A DNA stretch of 64,000 bases from Paraburkholderia saeva (GCF_907164555.1 NZ_CAJQZC010000005.1:310001-374000); one strand, 5' to 3'. Shown: positions 54,534-62,917, numbered from the stretch's first letter. Numbers and translations are program-made. The notes: generated from the sequence alone by a model not told the origin.

Positions 54534-55775
54534 ATGAGCGGTGCGGCGATGAAGTGGGTGATGCCGGATAGGGACGAACCGCCGAAGTTCACCGATATGC
54601 ACGCGGAGAAGAAATGGTTTCTCGCTTGCCTCGCATGGGAAGCAAACCGTTTCGATAACCGCATCTGCGCCGAGGACGACCGCGATATCATCACACTCGC
54701 CCGCGAGGCGGGTGTGAGCGTACGCGCGGCCCGGCGATACGTGAAGCAGTTCGTGACCGAAGGCATCCTCGAAGTGGTCGGCCGCACCGGCTATCACAAC
54801 CGCGTCGTGATTTATCTGTTCACGATGCAGCGCACCCGCATTGCAGAAAACGCGCGTCCGAAACGTGCCAGCAACAGCACTATTCAGGATCACGCGAAAA
54901 GTGCCAGCAACGACACCATTCAAATGGCGCGAAACATGCCAGAAGATGCATCGAATGGTGACAGCAACGACACTCGAATGGTGCCAGCAGTTACATCGAA
55001 TGGTGCGGGCAACAGCACTATTCAACCGCCCTCTATATATGGTTTACAAGAACTACCAAGTAAACCACAAGAAAAGCACAACGCTCATTGGCGCGTGCCT
55101 AGTCCCGTTTCGCGGGCGAAGCCGCGACCGCGCGATGACGCGGATATCACGAGTAATGCAGCGCACCAGTCCGCAGTCGCTCAGGCGATGGCGATGATCG
55201 ACGAGTTCTATCCGCACTGCGAGACGAAAACGCGCGGCGAGGTCGAAGAAGGCTGCCTGCACTTCGCGGAGAACGGCGTGGGCCTCGAAGACATGCGCGA
55301 GGCGATCAGGACGGCGAAGCGCAAGCAGAAGCCCGGCAGCAAACTCGGGTGGGCGGCAGTGGCCAACGTACTCGACGGCGTGCTGGCTACGCGCAAGTCG
55401 GTCATTGGATACCACCAGGCGCAGGACGAGCAGATCAGACGCGGCGCGCAGCAACTCGAAGCGATCTTCGAACGCCACCTCGACAAGCCCTCGTGGACTT
55501 CTGGCTGCACCCGGGCCCACATGGGCGAATGGCTCTGCCGCTGCGTTGCGTGGCACAAGGTCGACGTTGCCATGTTCGAGGCCGCCTGCCGCGACGCGAA
55601 GAAGAATGCCAATGGACGGGTGCCTACGTGGAAGACCGTGCGCGACTTGATCGACAAGCGAGTGAAGGCGCGCAATAGCGGGGCGCAACACGCCGCAGGA
55701 AACAAACCAAATTTTGACCGGCCCGGCGCAATGCCGGGCTCTTTCATCGCGCAGGGCAACTCGACCCTGCACTAG
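54534..55775 (+). CDS. Winged-helix replication-initiator candidate
   Basis: A 413-residue protein with three parts. An N-terminal winged helix (~10-100; DIITLAREAGVSVRAARRYV is the recognition region) resembles phage replication-O type domains. A Ser/Asn/Thr-rich linker (~105-175) is built of repeated SNxTIQ-like units. A C-terminal domain (~215-400; IDEFYPHCETKTRGEVEEGC, WRLP-less helical) is unclassified. The linker DNA holds six degenerate direct repeats followed by an AT-rich segment with an inverted repeat, like the origin inside the lambda O gene. ATG 54534 is preferred over GTG or ATG choices upstream in frame (54501). The replication role is inferred. Confidence 0.65.
   Translation: MSGAAMKWVMPDRDEPPKFTDMHAEKKWFLACLAWEANRFDNRICAEDDRDIITLAREAGVSVRAARRYVKQFVTEGILEVVGRTGYHNRVVIYLFTMQRTRIAENARPKRASNSTIQDHAKSASNDTIQMARNMPEDASNGDSNDTRMVPAVTSNGAGNSTIQPPSIYGLQELPSKPQEKHNAHWRVPSPVSRAKPRPRDDADITSNAAHQSAVAQAMAMIDEFYPHCETKTRGEVEEGCLHFAENGVGLEDMREAIRTAKRKQKPGSKLGWAAVANVLDGVLATRKSVIGYHQAQDEQIRRGAQQLEAIFERHLDKPSWTSGCTRAHMGEWLCRCVAWHKVDVAMFEAACRDAKKNANGRVPTWKTVRDLIDKRVKARNSGAQHAAGNKPNFDRPGAMPGSFIAQGNSTLH
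54865..55028 (+). repeat. Six degenerate direct repeats (iteron candidates)
   Basis: Units begin at about 54865, 54901, 54936, 54958, 54981 and 55003, with consensus near GTGCCAGCAACGACACTATT followed by CAAATGG or CGAATGG. Spacings are 36, 35, 22, 23 and 22 bp, that is about two to three helical turns. They lie within the initiator gene and encode its SN-rich linker. Confidence 0.6.
55029..55080 (+). other. AT-rich segment with inverted repeat, candidate replication origin
   Basis: Directly after the repeats, inside the initiator gene: CTCTATATA, then TGGTTTAC (55040-55047), a 12-nt spacer and GTAAACCA (55060-55067), a perfect 8-bp inverted repeat, then an A-rich stretch. The contrast with the GC-rich surroundings suggests a DNA-unwinding element. 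Confidence 0.45.
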
Positions 55776-55793
55776 CTGCAAGCGAGGTATGTC

Positions 55794-56192
55794 ATGAAAT
55801 TCCAGTCTGATCCTGCCGGGCTCGACCGTCGCACCGCCGACGCGCTGCATTGCTGCCGCGACCTGTTCGCCGAAGCGCAACGCACCCTCACGATCACCAT
55901 TCACGGCGATTTGCCGACGGTTGTCGATACCGTGCGACAGCACTACGCCTCGGTGCGGACCGTGCTGTCCAGTCCACTGGCGCTCGATGCGCTCGGGATG
56001 TTTGCGATCCAGCAATGCCGCGCGGGTGACACGCTCGCGCCGCACCAGGCGCGTGACGCTCTGCTCGATCCGCAGCAGCGTCACACTGCCGGCACCGGTT
56101 GCGTGCATGTGTTGTTGCTGGCGCTGAACTTGGCTGAACGTCGAGCGCGTGGGCTTCTTGACGTGACGCCGGCCAGCACGTTGCTGAACTGA
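55794..56192 (+). CDS. Hypothetical protein
   Basis: A 132-residue soluble protein starting 18 bp after the initiator gene, on the same strand. It is helical, with TLTITIHGDLPTVVDTVRQH in the first half and TAGTGCVHVLLLALNLAERR near the end. No domain is recognised. The short gap implies co-expression with the initiator gene. Ribosome-binding strength is moderate (GCGAGGT before ATG 55794). Confidence 0.65.
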   Translation: MKFQSDPAGLDRRTADALHCCRDLFAEAQRTLTITIHGDLPTVVDTVRQHYASVRTVLSSPLALDALGMFAIQQCRAGDTLAPHQARDALLDPQQRHTAGTGCVHVLLLALNLAERRARGLLDVTPASTLLN

Positions 56193-56254
56193 TTGTCGAG
56201 TGCCGCGCGGGAGACTATCGTTCGCATATCGAATGGACTCACGCGGGGTGTGCG

Positions 56255-56437
56255 ATGGCCGCGAACGCGGGCGAGATCGTGATTCAACGTTTGGTTGATG
56301 ACGTGCAAAGCGGTCGCATTCGATGGGTCGCACGCGTCAAGGATATTGACGAAATGCAACCGATGACCCTGGTGCGACGCAGGCAATGGGAAACCGAACG
56401 CAAGCGGCGACAGCGTGACGCGAAGAAGCCGCGATGA
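56255..56437 (+). CDS. Small basic hypothetical protein
   Basis: A 60-residue protein (AANAGEIVIQRLVDDVQSGR at the start, then a very basic tail RRRQWETERKRRQRDAKK). GGGGTG lies just upstream of ATG 56255. The basic C-terminus suggests nucleic-acid binding. No family is recognised. It lies in the early-type block of the element. Confidence 0.55.
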   Translation: MAANAGEIVIQRLVDDVQSGRIRWVARVKDIDEMQPMTLVRRRQWETERKRRQRDAKKPR

Positions 56438-56556
56438 CGCGTGAGCAGGACGGTGGGGAGCGGCCGCAGGGGCGGAGAAAGACTGGAAAGCGTTCCGGCA
56501 GAACACCTCGGGCAATGGTTTTTATACATTTTCGCGTTATCGCAACAGGGGGTTGA
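56434..56556 (+). CDS. Possible very small basic peptide
   Basis: A 40-codon frame whose ATG overlaps the preceding stop codon (ATGA at 56434-56437), encoding a Gly/Arg-rich peptide (MTREQDGGERPQGRRKTGKR start). The coupling is the only support; composition could be chance. Confidence 0.25.
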   Translation: MTREQDGGERPQGRRKTGKRSGRTPRAMVFIHFRVIATGG

Positions 56557-56615
56557 TTACCTCCCGGAACAGGATCACCAACGGCGAAAACTGGCCGTGC
56601 CTCTGATCATGCGTG

Positions 56616-56705
56616 ATGCTTGAGGAGGTGTTAAGTCCCGCGCTGGCTGCGCGGGCGCACTCTGCGCGATGCAGAATCTGGGGCGACCGTGTGAAACCGC
56701 CGTGA
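56616..56705 (+). CDS. Possible 29-residue peptide upstream of the capsid gene
   Basis: A short frame (MLEEVLSPALAARAHSARCR start) ending 24 bp before the capsid ATG, in a stretch otherwise without a gene. It has no strong ribosome-binding site of its own; weak support. Confidence 0.22.
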   Translation: MLEEVLSPALAARAHSARCRIWGDRVKPP

Positions 56706-56729
56706 AGGAGGAAATCGCAGGAGTCCACC

Positions 56730-57857
56730 ATGGACATGACCGAAATCAAGAAGGCGCTGGACGAAACGTTTAACCCGATCAAGGAAAGACTGACGAAACT
56801 GGAAGCGAACACGATCGATCTGGGTCAGAAACTGGCTGGACGGACCGAAGGATTATTCAGCGGCGTCGTCGGCGAAGGCTACCGCGAGACGCTCGGCGCC
56901 CTCGCCGCGAAGTCGCTGTGGGAAAAATGGGAAGGCGGCAACGGCGCGACGCGTGTGAAGGTCTCGCTGAACGACGTCAGCACGAAAGCGGTGCTGTCGT
57001 CACAGGCCGATCCGGCAAACGGCTATCCGGTCGCGCCGCAACAGCAGGTTGTGACGCCGATCATCCTGCCGTACTTCTGGTCGAGCCTCTCCTCGGTGCC
57101 AGTGACATCGAACGCTATCGAGGTCGTGAAGGCGGACTTCACGAACAACGCCGCGGTGGTGGCCGAAGGTGCGCTGAAGCCGGAAAGCACGAACGGCTTT
57201 TCGAGCGAGCTGTCGCCGGTCGTCACAATCGCGACGTGGAAACTCGCCAGCCGTCAGGTGCTCGATGACGTGCCGCAGCTGCAGGGCTTCATCAACACGG
57301 AGCTGCGCGACGCGGTGAACCAGACGGTCGACACTCAGGTGCTCTCAGGCAGCGGCGCGGGCGGCAACCTGCTCGGTTTGATGACCGGTGGCACGCAGGT
57401 CGACGGCGCCACTGGGGATAACCGGCTCGACACCCTGCTCGGCGCGGTGGCGTCGCTCCAGGCGATGGGCGCGACGCGGGTCGTGGTCGGCCTGAACCCG
57501 GTTGACCTGATCGCGATGGCGACCATGAAAGGCAGCGACGGGCAGTACATGCTCAATCCGCTGGCACCGCTGACCGGCGTGCTCGGCGCGAGCTTCGTGC
57601 CCAGCGCCGGCGTGCCTGCTGGCCAGTACGTCGCCTGTGCAACGCCGCAGGGTGCTTACGTGGGCTTGCGGCAAGGCATCACGGTCGAAGTCTCGCGCGA
57701 GGACCGCGACAACTTCGTGAAAAACATGGTCACGATGCTCAGCGAAATGCGCCTCGCGCTGGTGATCCAGCGACCGGAACTGGTGTTCTACGGCGCGCTC
57801 GTCGAACCCGTCGCGCCCGGTGGCGAATCCGCAAGGTCCAAGGCTTCGAAGTCGTAA
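56730..57857 (+). CDS. Phage major capsid protein, HK97 fold
   Basis: A 375-residue HK97-type capsid subunit. It has a short helical N-terminus (EIKKALDETFNPIKERLTKL) instead of a full scaffolding delta domain, then the E-loop and P-domain region (GNGATRVKVSLNDVSTKAVL; SSQADPANGYPVAPQQQVVT) and the A-domain (QVLSGSGAGGNLLGLMTGGT; later VTMLSEMRLALVIQRPELVF). The ribosome-binding site is strong (two GGAG-type sites within 30 bp upstream). No prohead protease, portal or terminase gene is adjacent, which is unusual for a complete phage. The tape-measure gene follows 97 bp later. Confidence 0.9.
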   Translation: MDMTEIKKALDETFNPIKERLTKLEANTIDLGQKLAGRTEGLFSGVVGEGYRETLGALAAKSLWEKWEGGNGATRVKVSLNDVSTKAVLSSQADPANGYPVAPQQQVVTPIILPYFWSSLSSVPVTSNAIEVVKADFTNNAAVVAEGALKPESTNGFSSELSPVVTIATWKLASRQVLDDVPQLQGFINTELRDAVNQTVDTQVLSGSGAGGNLLGLMTGGTQVDGATGDNRLDTLLGAVASLQAMGATRVVVGLNPVDLIAMATMKGSDGQYMLNPLAPLTGVLGASFVPSAGVPAGQYVACATPQGAYVGLRQGITVEVSREDRDNFVKNMVTMLSEMRLALVIQRPELVFYGALVEPVAPGGESARSKASKS

Positions 57858-57954
57858 CCCTCTTGCGTCGGGGGCGCTTGCGCACCCGGCACCCAGGCGG
57901 CGCGGCGCCCGCAGGAAACCGCGCATTTTTCTGTTCTGCCGCCGGGGGTAAATC

Positions 57955-60078
57955 ATGGCTTCAGCAGGAACGCTTACCTTTGACATCGCCGCCGATGTCT
58001 CGCGTCTGCGCACCGACATGGGCAAGGCGACCAAGGAGATCAACAGCGCGCTCGATTCGATCCGCAAGTCGAGCGCGGCCGAAGCCGCGATCAGCGGCGC
58101 GGAGTTCGCCGAAGAATGGGCGAAGGCGTTCAGCGAAAAGATCATGGCCGCCATCGACCAGGGCGACGCCATTGGCAAACTCGCGCAGCGCATCGGCACG
58201 ACGACCGAAGCGCTGTCCGCGCTCACCTACGCGGGCTCGTTCGCGGGCGCGACGGTCGAGGACCTGACGGCCGGTTTCAAGGGGATGAACAAGTCCCTGC
58301 TCGATGCGCGCGATCCGCTCTCGGAAGCGGCATCAGCCTACAAGTCATTCGGCCTGAACGTGGCCGAACTGCAGCGGATGGACCCGGCCGAAGCGTTCAA
58401 CGAGATCGCGGAGGCGGTCAGCAAGTACGCGGACGGCGCGCAGAAAGGCGCGGCGGTGAACGCGATTTTCGGCAAGTCCGCCCAGGTCCTGATCCCGCTG
58501 CTCGATGGCGGCAAGGAAGGACTCGCCGCGGCGCGTGAGGAAGCGGAGAAGCTCGGCCTGATCATCTCGGGCAGTACTGCCCGCGCGATGTCGGATTTTA
58601 ACGATGACGTCGACCGCCTGAAGAAGGTCAGCGAAGGCGCGGCGATGCAGGTCGCGGAACGGCTCGTGCCCGCGCTCGATGAACTCGTGCGCTCGATGGG
58701 CGACGCGAATGTCGCGGGCGGCGTGTGGCAACAGACGCTCAAGTGGCTGGGCGACAACATGAGCGACCTCGTGCTGGGCGCGATCAATCTCGCGACGGGC
58801 GTCGGCATTCTTGGCAAGGCGGTCGCGGACTACGGCAACGTGGTTGACCTCGTGAAGCAAGGCCAGTTCAAGGAAGCGTGGTACACGGCCGGCGACATCG
58901 AGGACAAGGCCGGCAAAGACATCGACGCGCTGAAGGACCGGATCGGCAAGGCGATGGACCTTCAGCGCGAAATGTCCAATAACCCGATTGACCTTGGCCG
59001 GGGCACGGACGACTGGGGCACGAAGAAGGCGAACGACTTCACGGGCGCGATCGATGCCGCAGCGGCCGCGTCGAAGAAGGCCGCGAAGGAAGCGGACGTT
59101 TTCAAGTCGATCATGGAATCGATCGACCAGCAGGCCGCGAAGATGGTCGCAATGGGCGACCCGTTCAAGGAGTTTCTGGCGAACCCGAAACTGCAAAGCC
59201 TGCCGCCCGAGCTCCAGCAGAAACTGATCGACTACGAGAAACAGGTCCTCGACACGACCGATGCGCTCAAGTTGCAGAAGGCCGCGCAGGACGCTGTAAC
59301 AGAGGGCCAGCAGGAAGCGCTCGATGACGAGATCGCGGCCATCGATGCGCGCGAAAAGTTCGTCAAGGCCACGCTCGATTCGCTCGATCCGACGCGCCAG
59401 TACATCGAGAACATCAAGGCGGTGGACGACGCGCTTCAGCACAAGACCGTCACCGAGAAGGAAGCGATTGCGATGGAGGAGTACTTCGAGAAAAGACTCC
59501 AGGACGACCTGAGCAAGAAGAGCCAGTCCGAGATGCTCAACCAGATCACCGACGCGATCAACCAGTTCGGCAAGACGTCCTCCGATGCCTTTGTCGACTT
59601 CATCGCCGGGACCGGTGCCGCGTCGCAGTCGTTTAGCCAGATGGTCTCCAGCATGCTGGTCGACATCGCGAAGATGCTCGTCTATCAGACCGTGTTCAAA
59701 AGCATGTTCGAGGGGATCAACTCGGGCGTGAAGGGCTTCGGCGGCGTGATATCGGACTGGGCGCAGTCTCAGGCCATCGGCCGGATGTCGGGCGGTCCTG
59801 TTGAAGCGGGCATGCTGTACGAGGTCAATGAGCTGCCCTACCGCAAGGAGTTCTTCATCCCGGCTACGTCAGGAAAGATCGTCACCGATGCGAACGGCGC
59901 GGGCTCGGGAGGAACACCCGTGACGATCAATGTCCGCGTCAACAATGACGGCACCAGCCGGCAGGACAATCCGGCCGACGATGGCCGCAAGGCGACGGAA
60001 CTCGCGAAGCGCATCGCGGCGGTGACGCGTCAGGTCATCGCCACCGAGAAGCGCAGCGGGGGATTGCTCGCGAGCTGA
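57955..60078 (+). CDS. Phage tail tape-measure protein
   Basis: A 707-residue protein. The N-terminus is a TMP-type helical region (LTFDIAADVSRLRTDMGKAT; IGTTTEALSALTYAGSFAGA), the middle is coiled coil, and the C-terminus is a lambda-H-like tail (FSQMVSSMLVDIAKMLVYQT; GGPVEAGMLYEVNELPYRKE; AKRIAAVTRQVIATEKR). Tape-measure proteins set tail length in long-tailed phages; by the common rule of about 1.5 angstrom per residue this would fit a tail near 100 nm. No tail tube, chaperone or baseplate gene accompanies it. ATG 57955 follows GGGGGTAAATC. Confidence 0.9.
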   Translation: MASAGTLTFDIAADVSRLRTDMGKATKEINSALDSIRKSSAAEAAISGAEFAEEWAKAFSEKIMAAIDQGDAIGKLAQRIGTTTEALSALTYAGSFAGATVEDLTAGFKGMNKSLLDARDPLSEAASAYKSFGLNVAELQRMDPAEAFNEIAEAVSKYADGAQKGAAVNAIFGKSAQVLIPLLDGGKEGLAAAREEAEKLGLIISGSTARAMSDFNDDVDRLKKVSEGAAMQVAERLVPALDELVRSMGDANVAGGVWQQTLKWLGDNMSDLVLGAINLATGVGILGKAVADYGNVVDLVKQGQFKEAWYTAGDIEDKAGKDIDALKDRIGKAMDLQREMSNNPIDLGRGTDDWGTKKANDFTGAIDAAAAASKKAAKEADVFKSIMESIDQQAAKMVAMGDPFKEFLANPKLQSLPPELQQKLIDYEKQVLDTTDALKLQKAAQDAVTEGQQEALDDEIAAIDAREKFVKATLDSLDPTRQYIENIKAVDDALQHKTVTEKEAIAMEEYFEKRLQDDLSKKSQSEMLNQITDAINQFGKTSSDAFVDFIAGTGAASQSFSQMVSSMLVDIAKMLVYQTVFKSMFEGINSGVKGFGGVISDWAQSQAIGRMSGGPVEAGMLYEVNELPYRKEFFIPATSGKIVTDANGAGSGGTPVTINVRVNNDGTSRQDNPADDGRKATELAKRIAAVTRQVIATEKRSGGLLAS

Positions 60079-60079
60079 T

Positions 60080-60185
60080 TGCACGGCGGCGCTGTGCTTC
60101 GGTGTAGGCTTCATCGAGGCTCATCTTCCCTTCGATGATTTGCGGGACCATCTCAGGACAAAACGCGTTCACCGCGCGGGCGTAT
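60080..60185 (-). pseudogene. ParB-like gene remnant, C-terminal piece
   Basis: On the minus strand the frame reads ARAVNAFCPEMVPQIIEGKM, then SLDEAYTEAQRRRAIS, which matches the stretch after the HTH in KorB/ParB-like partition proteins. No start codon or N-terminal part is attached. It continues the piece at 60687-60890, about 500 bp away. Confidence 0.55.
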
Positions 60186-60211
60186 GATAGCCAGTATCAG
60201 GAGCCCGCGGT

Positions 60212-60817
60212 ATGAGCACAAGCGCCAGTGAGCGGACCATCGCCACCGATGGCCGCACCTATCCGAAAGATCGCGCGGCGCACCGTGAAGCGATTCGCGC
60301 CGCGATTGAAGCCAACCCCGCCGCCACCAATACCGACATCGCGAAACGTGTGCATGCGTCGCGCGATTTGGTCATCGCCGTGCGAAAAGAGACCGGTAGC
60401 GCAAACGCGCTGATCGCACTTGAGGCGACACGTCAGGCGTTGATCGTAGCCGATGAGATTTCGGACGTGAAGAACATTCGCGACAAAGCCAAAGGCATCC
60501 AGACATGGGCGCGCGAAGCAAGCGATACCGCCATGTTTGAAAAAGCCACTCGTCTTTTCATGGAGGCGGAACGGCGCGCGGGTGAATTGCTCGGTGCGAT
60601 GAAGGACAAATTAGCCACGCCTGCGGACGGCGCAAAGTTTGGCGCAAACAAACACTTGTTCCCGGAAGGAACGAGTGATTTGCCGACTACGCTCGTGAGA
60701 TGCGTGAAGAAGAAATGCTTTTTGCCGCAAAATCCTTTGCGACTTCCGAACGCTTGCCACGGTGCGTCGTTACCGCTGGAAAGCGCACCGCAACGAGCAT
60801 CGCTTTTTGCCCTTTAG
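60212..60817 (+). CDS. Phage-type regulator-like protein, 3' end replaced
   Basis: A 201-residue frame. The first ~155 residues look genuine: a winged-helix-like start (HREAIRAAIEANPAATNTDI) and a helical region typical of phage hypothetical proteins (SDVKNIRDKAKGIQTWAREA; MEAERRAGELLGAMKDK). From about residue 158 the composition changes (RCVKKKCFLPQNPLRLPNAC). There the opposite strand encodes a ParB-like segment, so the original C-terminus appears lost by recombination near 60690. RBS AGGAG precedes ATG 60212. Whether the shortened protein works is unknown. Confidence 0.55.
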   Translation: MSTSASERTIATDGRTYPKDRAAHREAIRAAIEANPAATNTDIAKRVHASRDLVIAVRKETGSANALIALEATRQALIVADEISDVKNIRDKAKGIQTWAREASDTAMFEKATRLFMEAERRAGELLGAMKDKLATPADGAKFGANKHLFPEGTSDLPTTLVRCVKKKCFLPQNPLRLPNACHGASLPLESAPQRASLFAL

Positions 60818-60890
60818 TGAGGTCGCGCCGTTCGAGGTTCGCGTCGGCGATGAAGGCGTCTTGATCTTCACCGTTTAGCGTGATCGACAG
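60687..60890 (-). pseudogene. ParB-like gene remnant, central piece
   Basis: The minus strand encodes LNGEDQDAFIADANLERRDL and TKGQKAMLVAVRFP followed by KDFAAKSISSSRISRA, the central segment of ParB/KorB-like proteins. It ends with an in-frame TAG at 60687. Upstream of ~60890 similarity stops and an unrelated plus-strand gene begins. The N-terminus is missing. Confidence 0.65.
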
Positions 60891-60921
60891 TGCGATATGG
60901 TGTCGTTTTTCAGGAGGCGAC

Positions 60922-61116
60922 ATGCCAGCAACGATCACGAGATTCAAATCACGCAGCCAGCCGCGCGTCGTGCGGCGCGTGTCTGTCACGCTGGCCGGCG
61001 AGCACCGCGAGCGCATCGAGGCCGCGGCGAAGCGGCTCGGCGTGTCCGCGCAGGACTTCATGCGCTATGCAGCGTCGAAGTTTGCGGAACGCTTCGAGGA
61101 TGAACGCGCGGTCTGA
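60922..61116 (+). CDS. Small ribbon-helix-helix-type DNA-binding protein
   Basis: A 64-residue protein with a basic N-terminus and a ribbon-helix-helix-like core (RRVSVTLAGEHRERIEAAAK, then RLGVSAQDFMRYAASKFAER). The ribosome-binding site is ideal: AGGAGG at 60912-60917, 4-nt spacer to ATG 60922. CopG/Arc-like proteins of this size act as repressors or antitoxins. No toxin gene is adjacent. It is the last gene of the element before the right attachment site. Confidence 0.75.
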   Translation: MPATITRFKSRSQPRVVRRVSVTLAGEHRERIEAAAKRLGVSAQDFMRYAASKFAERFEDERAV

Positions 61117-61252
61117 TCGAAGTCTGCGCTGAGGAGACCCAGGCAGTCACACGAGAATCGTCAGCACGGCCGCAAATCGCGCCGTGGTGACGCTGGCGAC
61201 CTCGGGCCTATGTCGTCGCAAGGGTGAACGACCCGAACGCCCCAGAACGCCC

Positions 61253-61282
61253 AAAACAAAAAACCCGCGCGAAGGCGGGTTT
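61253..61282 (-). terminator. Element-borne terminator behind tRNA-fMet
   Basis: On the minus strand: AAACCCGC, a 6-nt loop, GCGGGTTT, then TTTTGTTTTGG. It lies inside the element, about 115 bp downstream of the intact tRNA-fMet, replacing the chromosomal terminator that integration moved away. Confidence 0.88.
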
Positions 61283-61396
61283 GATGTTGCGACGGGATTT
61301 TGCGGATTTCTCGCGGTGTTTGCCCACCGGTTGCCCAAATTTCAGAAAAATGATTCTTCGGAAAAGGGCTTAAATCGCGCAAAGCCTTGCTGGTAT

Positions 61397-61473
<77 letters not shown>

Positions 61474-61488
61474 TCCGTCGAAGAAAAG

Positions 61489-61517
61489 ATTATAGGACAG
61501 ATCGAAAGCTGGCGCAA
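61489..61517 (-). promoter_or_regulatory. Promoter of tRNA-fMet
   Basis: On the minus strand: TTGCGC (61512-61517), a 17-bp spacer, TATAAT (61489-61494), ending 15 bp before the tRNA 5' end. It lies on the chromosomal side of the element, so integration left it intact. Confidence 0.9.
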
Positions 61518-61688
61518 TAGCTATTTAAGAACTGGTTTCAATGTCTGCGTAACCGGTGCTTCGCCGCTGACGCCAGCGCCCCTCGCACATACAGTCGCAC
61601 AAGGCCGCACGACATGCTGCGCTAGAATTGAGCCCTTCCTGAGCCGGTGTGACATGGCTCGTCCTTTCACCTTCCTTCTCCTGCTTCC

Positions 61689-62186
61689 ATGGACATCGCA
61701 CACGATCTGCAGTCGATTCTCGCCCAGGAAAAAGCGCTGGTGTTTCCCCGCTTCGACACTGACCGCGCGTGGCAGCTCGGTGTGTGGCTGCGCGAAGTAG
61801 CGAAAGCGCGCGGGCTCGCGCTTGCGATCGATGTGCGCACGTTCGGCCAGCCGCTCTTTTTCAGCGCGCTCGAGGGCGCGACGCCCGACAACGTCGACTG
61901 GGCGCGCAGAAAGGGCAACGTGGTCGCGCATTTCCGGCGCAGTTCTTATGCGATCGGGTTGCGCATGCAGCAGGCCGCCACGACGCTCGTCGAGAAACAT
62001 GGCCTCGCGGCAAGCGAATATGCGTCGCACGGCGGCGCATTTCCGTTGACAGTCGCAGGCGCGGGTGTGATCGGCTCGGTCACCGTGTCGGGTCTGCCGC
62101 AGCGCGCGGATCATGAGCTCGTCGTCGAGGCACTGTGCGCCCAGCTCGAACTTGACTACAGCAAACTCGCGCTCGCGAAGGCCTGA
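61689..62186 (+). CDS. UPF0303-family protein (heme-degrading-domain-like)
   Basis: A 165-residue protein of the UPF0303/GlcG-HbpS-like fold. It opens [20 protein letters not shown]. The middle contains [20 protein letters not shown] and [20 protein letters not shown], and the end [20 protein letters not shown]. Relatives bind heme or corrinoids, but function is not settled. The following SMR gene starts 4 bp after its stop codon. Confidence 0.9.
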   Translation: MDIAHDLQSILAQEKALVFPRFDTDRAWQLGVWLREVAKARGLALAIDVRTFGQPLFFSALEGATPDNVDWARRKGNVVAHFRRSSYAIGLRMQQAATTLVEKHGLAASEYASHGGAFPLTVAGAGVIGSVTVSGLPQRADHELVVEALCAQLELDYSKLALAKA

Positions 62187-62190
62187 CCCG

Positions 62191-62529
62191 ATGCGGCTGC
62201 CTCCCTACCTGTGGCTCGCCGTCGCAATCGTCGCGGAAGTGATCGCGACTTCCGCGCTGCGTGCCTCCGAAGGCTTCACGCGGTTCGTGCCTTCGGCGGT
62301 TGTCATCGCGGGCTACGTCGTGGCGTTCTATTGTCTTTCGATGACGCTCCGGACGATGCCTGTCGGTATCGTCTATGCGATCTGGTCGGGCGTCGGCATC
62401 GTGCTGATCACGCTCGTCGCAATCGTGCTCTATCGTCAGGTGCCGGATCTTGCGGCGATCTGCGGGCTTGGACTGATCGTCGCCGGTGTCGTTGTGCTCA
62501 ACCTGTTTTCGAAGATGCAGGCGCACTGA
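62191..62529 (+). CDS. Small multidrug resistance (SMR) transporter, EmrE-like
   Basis: A 112-residue four-helix membrane protein. Helix 1 holds the essential acidic residue of SMR pumps in LWLAVAIVAEVIATSALRAS (Glu near 16). YAIWSGVGIVLITLVAIVLY in helix 3 and the end of helix 4 (GLGLIVAGVVVLNLF) are typical. It probably forms an antiparallel dimer exchanging protons for cations, guanidinium or quaternary amines. It starts 4 bp after the UPF0303 stop, so the two are co-transcribed. Confidence 0.93.
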   Translation: MRLPPYLWLAVAIVAEVIATSALRASEGFTRFVPSAVVIAGYVVAFYCLSMTLRTMPVGIVYAIWSGVGIVLITLVAIVLYRQVPDLAAICGLGLIVAGVVVLNLFSKMQAH

Positions 62530-62563
62530 GTGCGCGCAGTGACCGCGCCAGGATCGCGCGCCG

Positions 62564-62917
62564 TTACTTGCAGCGAATCACCATTGAGCGGTTCTTCACG
62601 TTCGCCGAAACGACGTTCGTGACGCCGCCGCCCGCGGTGCCGCCTTCGTCGTTGTCCTTCGAGACGATGTCGTAGCCCGTCGCACCGCACGCCTTGCCGG
62701 CCTGCACATAGCACGAGGCCCAGCTGGAGCCGGCATCGGCGCCGCTGCAGTTCACGGCGAAACCGGTCTGGCCGTTCGGCAAGTTGATCAACGATGTCGT
62801 GTTCGACGACGCACAGGCGGCGAGGCCCGCGATCAGCACGGCAGCACATGGTACGGCGGCGAAGCGTGCCGCGGCGAAAAGGGCAGACTGGCGCGAGCGC
62901 CGCTCGAATAGCTTCAT
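62564..62917 (-). CDS. Small secreted lipoprotein
   Basis: A 117-residue protein with an N-terminal signal sequence of lipoprotein type (RFAAVPCAAVLIAGLAACAS; lipobox Cys35). The mature part has three Cys in a short region (FAVNCSGADAGSSWASCYVQ and AGKACGATGYDIVSKDN). It lacks known enzymatic motifs; this size and pattern are seen in exported proteins of unknown function in Burkholderia. ATG 62917 is used, as the frame's earlier ATG at 62932 is less likely. It converges with the SMR gene. Confidence 0.82.
   Translation of the reverse strand: MKLFERRSRQSALFAAARFAAVPCAAVLIAGLAACASSNTTSLINLPNGQTGFAVNCSGADAGSSWASCYVQAGKACGATGYDIVSKDNDEGGTAGGGVTNVVSANVKNRSMVIRCK

Noticed and set aside
54183..55025. 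A minus-strand frame opposite the regulator and initiator genes
   Set aside because: Its repetitive N-terminus is only the complement of the iteron-like repeats; no ribosome-binding site or domain.
54865..55028. The repeat array considered as a CRISPR
   Set aside because: Repeats are degenerate, closely spaced without unique spacers of regular length, and lie inside a coding frame; no cas genes are present.
60922..61116. The small ribbon-helix-helix protein as the antitoxin of a toxin-antitoxin pair
   Set aside because: No toxin-sized partner gene overlaps or follows it before the tRNA; only a DNA-binding role can be supported.
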